A stretch of 35,119 nucleotides of DNA, from assembly GCA_900180385.1 (NCBI GenBank), contig FXLX01000017.1, forward strand, positions 1 through 35,119. The letters are read 5' to 3'. Both the position numbers and the translations under genes were made by a program. The stretch is from an uncultured Candidatus Thioglobus sp. GTDB lineage: Bacteria > Pseudomonadota > Gammaproteobacteria > PS1 > Pseudothioglobaceae. Shown here one piece after another: positions 6,759 through 15,820 of the stretch; position 1 is the first letter of the stretch, and every line of letters starts with the position of its first letter. The notes under the pieces were generated by a model that was not told the DNA's origin, did no database searches, and saw only the letters and a program-made list of their open reading frames with translations.

Positions 6759-7319
6759 CTAGTGACTCACGCCATCACGCTTAATAACCTTTAAGAAAGT
6801 CATCCACAATATTTTTATATCAAACCAAAAGGATTTACGTTTTAAATACTCTACATCTAATGCCACTTTATCAGGAATTGACAGCTCATCTCTTCCATTA
6901 ACTTGCGCCCAGCCTGTAATACCAGGCAATAACTTATCCACGCCTTTTTCAGTACGCAAAGTAATTAAATCTTCTTGATTAAATAGCGCAGGTCGCGGCC
7001 CTACAAAGCTCATATCACCCTTTAAAACTGAAAACAATTGTGGAAGTTCATCTAAGCTAGAACGTCGCAAAAAGCCACCAATAGGAGATAAATACGTATC
7101 TGGATTATCTAATAAGTGGGTTGCTACAGCAGGGGTGTCAATCCTCATTGATCTAAATTTTGGCATCTTGAATATTTTATTATTTTTGCCAACTCTATCA
7201 GACCAATATAAAGCCGGACCTTTAGATGATAAACGAACAGCGATAACAATTAATAGCTTAGGAATTGCTAACAGAGCAAGAATCGCAACACCTAGTAACA
7301 AATCAAAAATCCGTTTCAT
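6759..7319 (-). CDS. Small bacterial sugar-phosphate transferase (PglC/WreU type)
   Basis: 186 residues, the small monotopic PglC-like form of the bacterial sugar transferase family. A hydrophobic re-entrant segment (FDLLLGVAILALLAIPKLLI) is followed by the conserved core: KMPKFRSMR, LRRSSLDELPQL with the catalytic Asp-Glu, GDMSFVGPRP and PGITGWAQVNGRDELS. It moves a sugar phosphate from a UDP-sugar to undecaprenyl phosphate and starts the repeat unit. Its neighbours, an SDR enzyme and WbpM, suggest QuiNAc-1-P or D-FucNAc-1-P, as for the WreQ-WreU-WreV set of Rhizobium. The start overlaps the upstream gene by 17 bp. Confidence 0.9.
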   Translation of the reverse strand: MKRIFDLLLGVAILALLAIPKLLIVIAVRLSSKGPALYWSDRVGKNNKIFKMPKFRSMRIDTPAVATHLLDNPDTYLSPIGGFLRRSSLDELPQLFSVLKGDMSFVGPRPALFNQEDLITLRTEKGVDKLLPGITGWAQVNGRDELSIPDKVALDVEYLKRKSFWFDIKILWMTFLKVIKRDGVSH

Positions 7320-8217
7320 TCATATCCTGTAAAGATTTTTTAGCTTTAAATCCAAGTGCTTCTAGTTTGGCAGAAGAGTAGCACTCATCGTCTAGTAATT
7401 TATTAATTTTATATTTAATACGCGGGTTCACCAGTCTAACAATATCAAACAGGATTTTTGGAACACTCCATTTTGGAATTGACTTGCCTACCACACCGCA
7501 CATAGCATTATAAATTTCACGAGAAGAATAAGGCGCACCATCTGTTGCGATAAATATTTCTCCATTGGAGTACTTATCTTCGGAAACTAGAAAAATTGCC
7601 TGAACCAAATCATCTACATGAATCATAGAGCGCCGATTCCCCATCTCAGGCAAGGGCGGAAACCAACCTTTCTTAATTCCCGCTAACATTAATTGTAAAT
7701 TACCCTTAACCTCTGGGCCGTAAACCAATGAGGGGCGAATGATTGACACATGCATGCCAGATTCGTTACCTATTTTTAAAAGTTTTAACTCTGCCTCTCG
7801 TTTGCTTTTACCATAGACCCCTTCAGGCTCATTCTGATCGGATTCATTAATACACTTGCCAGAAGCCAAGCCCCCTCCAGCCTTCACACTGCTAATAAAA
7901 ACAAAACATTTTACACCGTTTTCTACTGCCAATCTGGCCAGCTCAACTGTAGCTTCCACGTTAATCACACGATATAAATCTTCAACTTTACTAGGATCTT
8001 GCATATCGTGCGCAAAGCCCGCAAGATGAAAAACTGTATCTACAGATTCGAGTGCGTGCTTAGATATCCTATCCTGCTCCAGATTACATACAACTGTTTC
8101 ATAATTATTGACCTTAGATCTAGCAAGCAATCTAACATCGCACTCTATAGTGTTCAACAAGCCAAGTAGTCGACTACCAATAAATCCAGTTGATCCTGTT
8201 ACTAAATACATCGTCAT
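7303..8217 (-). CDS. SDR NAD-dependent sugar-nucleotide reductase/epimerase (WreQ/WbpV-like)
   Basis: 304 residues, an extended SDR: TGSTGFIGSRLL binds NAD near the N-terminus, VFHLAGFAH follows, ISSVKAGG carries the Ser, and VYGKSKREAE gives the Tyr-x3-Lys pair. IRPSLVYGP and HVDDLVQAI are typical of the GalE/WbpV group. Placed with a small sugar transferase and WbpM, it most likely reduces the 4-keto-6-deoxy product of WbpM to UDP-QuiNAc or UDP-D-FucNAc; a simple 4-epimerase role cannot be excluded. Adjacent genes overlap or touch, so they are co-translated. Confidence 0.85.
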   Translation of the reverse strand: MTMYLVTGSTGFIGSRLLGLLNTIECDVRLLARSKVNNYETVVCNLEQDRISKHALESVDTVFHLAGFAHDMQDPSKVEDLYRVINVEATVELARLAVENGVKCFVFISSVKAGGGLASGKCINESDQNEPEGVYGKSKREAELKLLKIGNESGMHVSIIRPSLVYGPEVKGNLQLMLAGIKKGWFPPLPEMGNRRSMIHVDDLVQAIFLVSEDKYSNGEIFIATDGAPYSSREIYNAMCGVVGKSIPKWSVPKILFDIVRLVNPRIKYKINKLLDDECYSSAKLEALGFKAKKSLQDMNETDF

Positions 8218-9438
8218 CTAATCGTTATAACCAACCAATTGACTGGTTAAATTATTGATAATACTATCTTTATTAAAGGTCGTTTCTAGTAACTTTGTAT
8301 TATTAATGATAAATTTAGATTTTTCATTCTCAGGCATATCTATACACTTTTCAAAAGATTTTTTAATAAGCTCTACATTAGATGGATCTGCACAGACCCC
8401 GAGACTATTATCGTTCACAATATCTGCCACATCGCCATTAATAATAGCTAATATAGGCTTCTTAGCCGCGATATAGGTTTGAGTTTTAGCAGGAACAGTT
8501 ACTGAGAATATTGGCTCATTAATTAAAGATACAATTAGAAAGTCACTAGCTTTATAAAATTTAGCCATATCTTCGCGCATTTGTTTGCCGTGGAAAATTA
8601 TGTTTGGATTGTTATTCGAGAGTTTTTTTAAAAAAATCAGATTAGAACCATCGCCAATAATATTCAGTTGAGATTTTTTTTGATACCCATCTGGTAATAA
8701 ACAAAAAGCATTGATAATATTCTCTAGATTTTGCACCTTGCCAACATTTCCAGCAAAAGTAAAATGAATTTTTTGATTTTTGCTTAGGGCAATAGGATCC
8801 ATATCCATATCTAAATCATCTGCCCAATTTGGAGCGTAATTAAACTTTAAGCCCTTCTTAATATATGGCTCTAATTTTGACTCAAAGCCTTTGCTTGAAA
8901 TAGCAACAGCAGTAATGTTGTGATGCATAAATTTCACAAACGCATCTAACAGGGTTGAGAGCATCTTAGTTTTTTTAAAACCATATGCATAAACACTATC
9001 GGGCCAAACATCTTGCACCCAAAACATAGTTGGCTTCTTATATAACTTACGAATTACAACTGCTGGCAACATATCTGTTAGTGAGCCCAAATTAAACCCG
9101 AAAACATAGTCATATCTTCTGCCAATAAAAATTGCAACAATACTGCCAAAAATCATAAAGTTTATATATTTAAAGATCTTTTTAACTGTACTGTCTCTAT
9201 AGCCTGTAACAGCGTGCACTCTGAAAATATTTATACCTTGACATTCGTCTTTTCGAAAGAATCCATTTTTATAGCCCAGGAAAACCTTTCCTAATGGATA
9301 AGTCGGGACTAAAGTTAATACATCAACATCATAACCTTTGCCTTTCCATGACAAAGCAACATCATTTATCTTAAATTCTTCAGGGTAAAAGCACTCTGTA
9401 ACAATTAATATTTTCTTAGGCACTAATACTTTTTCCAA
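8218..9438 (-). CDS. GT4 glycosyltransferase next to the FucNAc genes
   Basis: 406 residues, GT-B fold. The N-terminal half begins ILIVTECFYPEEFKINDVA and has VPTYPLGKVFLGY and WVQDVWPDS, typical of WcaI/WbuB-like GT4 enzymes. The C-terminal half has the nucleotide-sugar region FTFAGNVGKVQNLENII and a weak acceptor E-x7-E region (LINEPIFSVTVPAK). In other loci a homologue directly follows the fnlABC genes (WbuB in Escherichia O26, WbjE in Pseudomonas O11) and is thought to add L-FucNAc, so that donor is the best guess. It overlaps the upstream fnlC by 16 bp. Confidence 0.85.
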   Translation of the reverse strand: MEKVLVPKKILIVTECFYPEEFKINDVALSWKGKGYDVDVLTLVPTYPLGKVFLGYKNGFFRKDECQGINIFRVHAVTGYRDSTVKKIFKYINFMIFGSIVAIFIGRRYDYVFGFNLGSLTDMLPAVVIRKLYKKPTMFWVQDVWPDSVYAYGFKKTKMLSTLLDAFVKFMHHNITAVAISSKGFESKLEPYIKKGLKFNYAPNWADDLDMDMDPIALSKNQKIHFTFAGNVGKVQNLENIINAFCLLPDGYQKKSQLNIIGDGSNLIFLKKLSNNNPNIIFHGKQMREDMAKFYKASDFLIVSLINEPIFSVTVPAKTQTYIAAKKPILAIINGDVADIVNDNSLGVCADPSNVELIKKSFEKCIDMPENEKSKFIINNTKLLETTFNKDSIINNLTSQLVGYND

Positions 9439-10553
9439 ACCACTCTATTTACGTAATCAACATAACTGTGGATTATACGAACCATCTTATCCGACACATT
9501 AGGCATAGAATAATCGTCAACTTGGCGTATTAGTCTTTGCACACCTCTTGGCTGTTTGTCAATAATAGATAAAGACTGCATAATTCTTTCTTTCTGCAAG
9601 CCTGTCATAATAACTGCAGCTTCTTCCATGCCTTCAGGGCGCTCGTGTGCTTCGCGAATATTTAAGGCCGGGAAATTTAAAATAGAGGACTCTTCATTTA
9701 TAGTGCCACTATCTGACAACACCACCTTAGCAGACATTTGAAGCTTGTTGTAGTCCTTAAATCCTAGTGGCTTCAATAATTGAATTATTGGATTTAATTC
9801 AACTTTCATTTCATCAATACGTTTTTGCGTTCTTGGGTGTGTAGAAACAATAATCGGCATTTGATAAATCTCTGCAATTGCGTTTAATGACTCCATTAAA
9901 TTCAAAAAGTTCTTATCAGAATCAACATTCTCTTCACGATGCGCACTGACAACAAAAAACTCATATTCTTTAATCCCTAAACGCGTCAACACATCGGAAC
10001 TTTCAATGCCATCACGATAAGTATTCAGCACTTCGAACATAGGACTGCCCGTTTTAATAACCATATCTGCCGGCAAACCTTCACTCAAAAGATAGTCTCT
10101 AGCAATGCTACTGTAAGTTAAATTAATGTCAGCCATATGGTCAACTAAACGACGATTAATTTCCTCTGGAACACGCTGATCAAAACAACGATTACCAGCC
10201 TCCATATGAAATGTTGGTATCTTTCTGCGCTTGGCAGGTAATAAGGCCATACAGCTATTTGTATCACCCAAAACAAGCATAGCCTCCGGCTGAATTTCTT
10301 CTAAAACTTTATCGACTTCAATGATAACATTTCCAATAGTTTCAGCACCAGTTGTGCCAGCAGCGCCTAAAAAATAATCTGGCTTTCTAATTCCTAGATC
10401 ATCAAAGAAAATCTCATTCAATTCATAATCATAATTTTGCCCTGTATGAATCAGAATGTGTTCGCAATGCTCATCAAGCTTCTTAAGGACACATGCAAGA
10501 CGTATGATTTCTGGACGTGTTCCAACTACTGTTGCAATTTTTAATTTTTTCAT
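9423..10553 (-). CDS. fnlC: UDP-2-acetamido-2,6-dideoxy-L-talose 2-epimerase (FnlC/WbjD/CapG)
   Basis: 376 residues, WecB-like fold. Motifs: VVGTRPEIIRL, HTGQNYDYE, VLGDTNSCMA, FHMEAGNRCFDQRVPEE, VVSAHREENVD and LSDSGTINEESS, which cover the UDP-binding and catalytic Asp, Glu and His positions of nonhydrolysing 2-epimerases. It catalyses the last step to UDP-N-acetyl-L-fucosamine. The assignment over plain WecB rests on its place directly after fnlA and fnlB. A hydrolysing sialic-acid 2-epimerase is less likely because the whole FnlABC set is present. Confidence 0.92.
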   Translation of the reverse strand: MKKLKIATVVGTRPEIIRLACVLKKLDEHCEHILIHTGQNYDYELNEIFFDDLGIRKPDYFLGAAGTTGAETIGNVIIEVDKVLEEIQPEAMLVLGDTNSCMALLPAKRRKIPTFHMEAGNRCFDQRVPEEINRRLVDHMADINLTYSSIARDYLLSEGLPADMVIKTGSPMFEVLNTYRDGIESSDVLTRLGIKEYEFFVVSAHREENVDSDKNFLNLMESLNAIAEIYQMPIIVSTHPRTQKRIDEMKVELNPIIQLLKPLGFKDYNKLQMSAKVVLSDSGTINEESSILNFPALNIREAHERPEGMEEAAVIMTGLQKERIMQSLSIIDKQPRGVQRLIRQVDDYSMPNVSDKMVRIIHSYVDYVNRVVWKKY

Positions 10554-10566
10554 ATCTTATATACCT

Positions 10567-11670
10567 CTACACTTTGTGAGTTATGGTATCAGGATTATCA
10601 GGATCGAAAATTTCATTGGCCCAAAGCATGACAATCATATCTTCCGTACTGATATTGGTAATATCATGAGACCATCCTGGCACCGTTTCAACAATTTTTA
10701 ACTCTTTGCTTGTTGTGATAATCTCATACGTTTCATCTAAATCTACATGTCTAAAACCAAATCTTGCCTCACCTTGGATAACTAAAAACTTTTCAGTCTT
10801 GGAGTTATGATAATGACCACCTCTAGTAACACCTGGCTTTGCAGTGAAAAATGAAAATTGGCCACTATCTTTTGTTTTTAGCATTTCTGCAAACATTCCA
10901 CGCTCATCACAATGTAAGGGTATTGAATAGGAAAATTGCTCAGGAGAAAGATAACTTAGATAAGTTGAATATAGCTTACGAATAAGTCCACTACCAACCT
11001 TTTCAGTTATAAGTGAATCTCGACTTTCTTTAAATATCTTAATCTGATCGACTAAATCGCCTAATTTAATTTTATACTCTGGCTGCACTGACAACTTTTT
11101 TTTGTCATCTTTCGCTTCCTGTATTATCTTAACAAACTCTTCAACCACATCATCAATATAAACCAGACTCAATTCAAAATCTTGATTTTTAACTTGGATG
11201 GGCAAGTCATGACTTATATTGTGGCAAAAAGTCGCCACAACAGAATTATAATTAGGCTTACACCACTTGCCAAACACACCAGGAAGACGATATATATAGA
11301 CGGGGCTTTCTGTGCCATCTTCAAGTTTATTTATGGCTGTTTCAGCGTCTAATTTACTTTTTCCATACACATTATCTAGCGTGGCTTGTGTAGATGATGC
11401 AAAGATAATAGGAATTTTCCTGCCTGTAGAGCGCACTGCTTCACATATTGATTCTGTCAATTTAGTATTACCTATATTGAAATCTTGTTCATTTGTAGGT
11501 CTATTTTCTCCTGCTAGATGGACAATGAAATCAGAGTTCTTAACAAGTTCTATCAGGTCATCAATCGAGTTATTACGAGTATATGTCGTAATTTTAATAT
11601 CCAGCCCTCTTAAGTGGATAATTAAGTTCTTCCCAATGAATCCATCAGATCCTGTTATAAGCACTCGCAT
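10567..11670 (-). CDS. fnlB: Bifunctional SDR-cupin epimerase/reductase (FnlB/WbjC/CapF)
   Basis: 367 residues in two domains. Residues ~1-240 are an SDR: ITGSDGFIGKNL, VHLAGENRP, ASSTQATLDNVYGKSKLDAE with the Tyr-x3-Lys pair, and YRLPGVFGKW. Residues ~250-367 are a cupin with metal-binding histidines in TRGGHYHNSKTEKFLV and a matching C-terminal His in VPGWSHDI. In CapF the cupin epimerises C3 of the 4-keto sugar made by FnlA, and the SDR reduces C4 to give UDP-6-deoxy-L-TalNAc. The genes on both sides (FnlA and FnlC) complete the pathway. Full length, no oddity. Confidence 0.94.
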   Translation of the reverse strand: MRVLITGSDGFIGKNLIIHLRGLDIKITTYTRNNSIDDLIELVKNSDFIVHLAGENRPTNEQDFNIGNTKLTESICEAVRSTGRKIPIIFASSTQATLDNVYGKSKLDAETAINKLEDGTESPVYIYRLPGVFGKWCKPNYNSVVATFCHNISHDLPIQVKNQDFELSLVYIDDVVEEFVKIIQEAKDDKKKLSVQPEYKIKLGDLVDQIKIFKESRDSLITEKVGSGLIRKLYSTYLSYLSPEQFSYSIPLHCDERGMFAEMLKTKDSGQFSFFTAKPGVTRGGHYHNSKTEKFLVIQGEARFGFRHVDLDETYEIITTSKELKIVETVPGWSHDITNISTEDMIVMLWANEIFDPDNPDTITHKV

Positions 11671-11671
11671 C

Positions 11672-12703
11672 TTATTCTTCAGGATCTATGATTTCGCCGT
11701 TTTTAGCAGCTTGAATAAACTTTAATTTATTCAACAATCGTTTCATGCTATCAACATCTAACTGTGTGGTGTTATCTGAATTATATTCATCTGAATCTGT
11801 AATATCTTTATCACCATCTTCCACATACTTGGCATAATTCAAATCACGCAGATCCGGTGGTATTTTATAATAATCACCCATATCAAGAGCACATGCCATT
11901 TCTTCTTTAGATAACAAAGACTCATATCGCTTTTCACCGTGCCTTGTACCGATAACTCGAGTAGGATAGCTAGACTTTCCCATTAGATCACAAAGAGCTT
12001 GCGTCATGATTCTAACTGTTGCTGCGGGCGCTTTTTGAATAAAAATATCGCCAGGATTTCCATTGTCAAAAGCAAATAGAACCAAATCCACTGCATCGTC
12101 CAATGTCATCATAAAACGTGTCATGTTTGGATCTGTTAGAGTTAACTCTTTGTTTTCATGAATAAGCTCCACAAATAACGGAATGACAGAACCTCTAGAT
12201 GCCATCACATTGCCATATCTAGTGACACAAATTATTGTTTTGTCACCCCCTTGTCGAGATTTAGCAATAACAACTTTCTCCATCATTGCTTTGGATATGC
12301 CCATAGCATTAATTGGATATACCGCCTTGTCCGTACTTAAACAAATAACTCTCCTCACATTAGCATTAATCGCAGCGGTCAGCACATTATCAGTGCCAAT
12401 TATGTTGGTTTTAACCGCTTCAATGGGATGAAATTCACATGATGGCACTTGTTTTAATGCGGCTGAGTGAAAAATGTAATCTACATCTCTAACGGCATTC
12501 ATTATCGAGTCATAATCTCTCACATCACCAATATAGAACTTAACTCTATCGTCGGCATATTGACGTCTCATGTCATCTTGTTTCTTCTCATCGCGGCTAA
12601 ATATTCTAATTTCCTTAATATCAAGCTTTAAAAAACGGCGTAATACGGCGTTACCAAAAGAGCCCGTTCCACCAGTAATTAATAAAATTTTATTTTTAAA
12701 CAT
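11672..12703 (-). CDS. fnlA: UDP-GlcNAc 4,6-dehydratase/5-epimerase (FnlA/WbjB/CapE)
   Basis: 343 residues, soluble SDR without membrane helices. Motifs: ITGGTGSFGNAVL, FSRDEKKQDDMR, HSAALKQVPSCE, STDKAVYPINAMGISK (Met-x3-Lys in place of Tyr-x3-Lys, as in CapE/PseB) and VTRYGNVMASRGSVIPLF. It converts UDP-GlcNAc to UDP-2-acetamido-2,6-dideoxy-beta-L-arabino-4-hexulose. This feeds FnlB and FnlC, and the same compound is the substrate of PseC encoded at 27399. Since no separate PseB is seen, this enzyme may supply both branches. The gene upstream ends 62 bp away. Confidence 0.94.
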   Translation of the reverse strand: MFKNKILLITGGTGSFGNAVLRRFLKLDIKEIRIFSRDEKKQDDMRRQYADDRVKFYIGDVRDYDSIMNAVRDVDYIFHSAALKQVPSCEFHPIEAVKTNIIGTDNVLTAAINANVRRVICLSTDKAVYPINAMGISKAMMEKVVIAKSRQGGDKTIICVTRYGNVMASRGSVIPLFVELIHENKELTLTDPNMTRFMMTLDDAVDLVLFAFDNGNPGDIFIQKAPAATVRIMTQALCDLMGKSSYPTRVIGTRHGEKRYESLLSKEEMACALDMGDYYKIPPDLRDLNYAKYVEDGDKDITDSDEYNSDNTTQLDVDSMKRLLNKLKFIQAAKNGEIIDPEE

Positions 12704-12765
12704 TAAATATAATTCTCCAATAATCTAACATAGCCTATAAATCAAACCATTATATGATTGTGTCT

Positions 12766-13590
12766 TTATAGTGCAATCTCTTTAACAAAATAATCATTAA
12801 GATCTATAAAATTATATTGCTTAATGATGGATCTTAATTTGGTTGTAGAAGCAATTGATTCATTAATCTCATCTCTAATCTTAGAGTTAATCTTAAAGTC
12901 AACAGAATAATCTTTCAACATTTCTACAATATTTTTGATACTGTGTCCACTACCGGTGCCAACATTAACAATGCCACAATAATCTGATTCTAATAATTTA
13001 TTATATATATTACATACATCCAAAATGTGTATGAAATCTCTCACTGACTCCCCATTATTAAATAAATGCAGTTTTCCATCTCCAGCATGCGAAGCAATCA
13101 TTTTTGAAATAATCGAAAAATTATCATTACCCCCATACATATTAAAGACTCGGGCAATAATATAATTAATTCCATGTGCTGATAAGTAACTTTGAATCAT
13201 TATTTCACTTGAAATTTTTAATGAAGAGTATAACGAGCTGGGATGAACTTGGTCTTTCTCATGGCAACAAGGATTTCTTCCATAAACAGCAGCACTACTG
13301 GTATATATAACAGTATCGATTAAGTCTTTTATATTAATTAACACATCGATTATGTTTGACAGATCTCCTAGCGTCTTTTCAGTATATTGTTTAGGATTTG
13401 AAAAATCCCCTAACTCTATACTTCTTTGAAAAGAATTAATCACTACGTTAATCCTAACATCTTTATCATGATATTTTAACAACTCCTGGGCATCACCTCC
13501 CGATAGGAGGATTGAATTATTTAAAACCGAACTCAATGACAATGAAAGATTGCTCCTTTCGCCAAATAAAACATTTATATTTTTTTTCAT
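12766..13590 (-). CDS. SDR-family sugar-nucleotide enzyme, divergent
   Basis: 274 residues. Visible SDR parts: YTSSAAVYGRN (Ser), SLYSSLKISSEI (Tyr-x3-Lys), ARVFNMYG and VRDFIHILDVCNIY. The usual N-terminal G-x2-G-x2-G loop is not recognisable (NVLFGERSNLSLSL instead), so the cofactor site is reduced or changed. RmlD-like reductases or 3,5-epimerase partners look similar, but its substrate cannot be read. It lies between a GT4 gene, overlapping it by 4 bp, and fnlA. It could modify a further deoxy sugar, or be a degenerate helper. Confidence 0.75.
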   Translation of the reverse strand: MKKNINVLFGERSNLSLSLSSVLNNSILLSGGDAQELLKYHDKDVRINVVINSFQRSIELGDFSNPKQYTEKTLGDLSNIIDVLINIKDLIDTVIYTSSAAVYGRNPCCHEKDQVHPSSLYSSLKISSEIMIQSYLSAHGINYIIARVFNMYGGNDNFSIISKMIASHAGDGKLHLFNNGESVRDFIHILDVCNIYNKLLESDYCGIVNVGTGSGHSIKNIVEMLKDYSVDFKINSKIRDEINESIASTTKLRSIIKQYNFIDLNDYFVKEIAL

Positions 13591-14705
13591 CTCATTGCCA
13601 TTCCAATTATATCCCCAAGTCTCTTAGTATTTTCTTCAACTGAAAAGCTATCTATTGCAAGCTGATGACCGTTGCTTGCGATACTTTTTCGCAACTCTGT
13701 ATCTAAAATTATTTTTGTTAATGCACTTTCAAGTGCAGCTACATCGTATGGAGGAACTATAATAGCATGTTCACCATCCTTCACATAATCTAGAATTACA
13801 CCTACAGAAGTAACTACCGTTGCAAGTCCAGCTGCCATCGCTTCAATCATTGCATTAGGAAACCCTTCGGCCCATGAAGGGAGAACAAAAATATCACTTT
13901 TTTCTAAAATACTATCAACAGCTTGTGAATTGGCCCAACCAAAAAAGACGATGCATTTTTTTAGATTATGTTCTTTTACAAAATGTTTGGCAGCTTTTTC
14001 AGCATTCCCGCTCCCTACAAATGTAAGGTGAAATCTGATGCCTTTATTATGCAGATTATTACACGCATATAATAATTCAAAAACACCCTTATATTTTTCC
14101 AGCCACCCAACAAAAATTAATTTTGACGTGTTATTAAGTTCGGATTTCCTATTTTTACCAATCTCAATTTGTTTTTCAGTTGCAGTCCAATTATTCACAA
14201 CCTTTACTTTTGACTTATCAAGCCCAAGCTGATTTATGGCATACCCCTTCCATTTTACCCCTTGACAAAGAAAAACAGTTGAATGACCATAGAGAAACCT
14301 AATTAACTTTAACATAAGAGGTGATCTGGATGTTTGACTAATAAGATTTCCAGCTCTTGGAAATATTAATGCAGGACGTTTAAATAAGTGACACATCCAT
14401 ACCATGACACCTTTCTCAATTGCACTTGCCCCATCTGAGGAAAAAATTAATACCACATCAATTCTATTGAATATCAATCTATACATTAATATAAATAATC
14501 GACGTACAGCCATAACACTTCGAATAAAAAGTTTCGGTGGAGGGTTGGAGATTTGTGATGAATCTAAAGTATCAATGTCAAATCTATTTGCTATTGATGA
14601 TTCCAACAAAATTTTACATGATTTTGCAATACCTCCATAAATAGCCTTGCTTTCTGCTGGGAATGCCCCCACTATAAGTAATTTTGGCTTTGGCATTACT
14701 AACAA
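13587..14705 (-). CDS. GT4 glycosyltransferase
   Basis: 372 residues, GT-B. The C-terminal Glycos_transf_1 domain is clear: LIFVGWLEKYKGVFELL, VVFFGWANSQAVDSIL-like segment and FVLPSWAEGFPNAMIEAMAA, with the E-x7-E pair that binds the donor, then VTSVGVILDYVKDGEHAIIV. The N-terminal half (LLIVGAFPAESKAIYGGIAK) is the acceptor domain. A retaining transferase using a UDP- or GDP-sugar in the cytoplasm; specificity unknown. It overlaps the next gene by 4 bp and the previous one by 7 bp. Confidence 0.88.
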   Translation of the reverse strand: MLVMPKPKLLIVGAFPAESKAIYGGIAKSCKILLESSIANRFDIDTLDSSQISNPPPKLFIRSVMAVRRLFILMYRLIFNRIDVVLIFSSDGASAIEKGVMVWMCHLFKRPALIFPRAGNLISQTSRSPLMLKLIRFLYGHSTVFLCQGVKWKGYAINQLGLDKSKVKVVNNWTATEKQIEIGKNRKSELNNTSKLIFVGWLEKYKGVFELLYACNNLHNKGIRFHLTFVGSGNAEKAAKHFVKEHNLKKCIVFFGWANSQAVDSILEKSDIFVLPSWAEGFPNAMIEAMAAGLATVVTSVGVILDYVKDGEHAIIVPPYDVAALESALTKIILDTELRKSIASNGHQLAIDSFSVEENTKRLGDIIGMAMR

Positions 14706-15820
14706 CTGTTATGTTCAATTAAAAGCGACTCATAAGCGCCAGACATACTGCCTTGATCAAAATTTAACTCTGCAAACTCTCTTGCATTTTTTATCATATT
14801 ACTTTTTTCTGAAAAACTCATAACACTTAATCGCTCTATAGAATTACAAATTGATTCTGGAGACAAAGGGTCACACAAAAAACCACGCTCTTCGTCGCCA
14901 ATAATAAAAGGATGATCGCAAACATTTGATGCAATCACAAAGCAACCTTCGATCATTGCTTCGCAAATAACCATTGGCAAACCTTCATAGATACTAACAA
15001 GAAGCAGGGCGTCGCTCTTTCGGTAAAGGCTTACAATATCCTTAACCTCTCCTAACCACGTCCATTTCGATGAAAGCTTAGTATTTTTAAGCAAATACTT
15101 ATCCATTTCTTTTTGCATCTCTATAGATTTATCAAAACTACCATCTCTTCTGCCTGCCCACTCTACTCTTGGAATCCAGCCATTCCGATCATAGAATAAC
15201 GAGAGTGCTTTTAATAAATTAACTCCATTCTTGGGATAAGCAATACGGCCAACTACTAACAATTTAAGATTTTTATTCTGGGTAATTGTCTGGTCTTTTG
15301 AAAGTGCTGGTATTTCGAACCCATTCAAAATTGCATGTGTTTTTTTTGAAAGCCCAGGCCGTCTCTTTAACAATCTAGCCTCATTAAAGCTATTTGCAAC
15401 AACTGAATAGGCTGATAAAGATGCCAAATAGAATAAGAGTTTCTTAAGAATAGGTACAGGAGCGTTAGAAGAGCTCTCTTCACATACAATCAATCTACCC
15501 CTTACACTTCTTCCTATCATGGCCAATGCAGCATATATACTTGGCGCATGCATGGAGCTTATAACACCATCATAATTGTGCTTTAAAATAATACTGCGTA
15601 ATTGCTTCACAATATATAAAGAAAATCCATCTTTTTTCTTTTCTACAGCGTGAATTTTAATACCATAGGATTGAAATTCTGAAGCAAAAAAATCACCCTT
15701 CGGGTTATAGATAAAGAGTTCTACTACATGCCCAAGATCTGAAAGAGATTTAGCCAAATTTCCTTTCAGTTTTTGCGCCCCTCCAGAACCCAATGAGTCA
15801 ATTACAATTAGAATTTTCAT
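14699..15820 (-). CDS. GT4 glycosyltransferase
   Basis: 373 residues. The start ILIVIDSLGSGGAQKLKGNLA is the classic GT4 N-terminus (GG-xx-G-A loop). The donor domain has LLVVGRIAYPKNGVNLLKAL and LLLVSIYEGLPMVICEAMIE (E-x7-E), then ASNVCDHPFIIGDEERGFL. Resembles amylovoran/capsule transferases of the GalNAc or GlcNAc type, but specificity is not readable. Its start lies 23 bp inside the end of the polymerase gene. Confidence 0.9.
   Translation of the reverse strand: MKILIVIDSLGSGGAQKLKGNLAKSLSDLGHVVELFIYNPKGDFFASEFQSYGIKIHAVEKKKDGFSLYIVKQLRSIILKHNYDGVISSMHAPSIYAALAMIGRSVRGRLIVCEESSSNAPVPILKKLLFYLASLSAYSVVANSFNEARLLKRRPGLSKKTHAILNGFEIPALSKDQTITQNKNLKLLVVGRIAYPKNGVNLLKALSLFYDRNGWIPRVEWAGRRDGSFDKSIEMQKEMDKYLLKNTKLSSKWTWLGEVKDIVSLYRKSDALLLVSIYEGLPMVICEAMIEGCFVIASNVCDHPFIIGDEERGFLCDPLSPESICNSIERLSVMSFSEKSNMIKNAREFAELNFDQGSMSGAYESLLIEHNSC

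Noticed and set aside
9423..10553. NeuC-type hydrolysing UDP-GlcNAc 2-epimerase supplying ManNAc to the second synthase
   Set aside because: Its context within a complete FnlA-FnlB-FnlC set makes the FucNAc 2-epimerase role much more likely, although NeuC and WecB share motifs.
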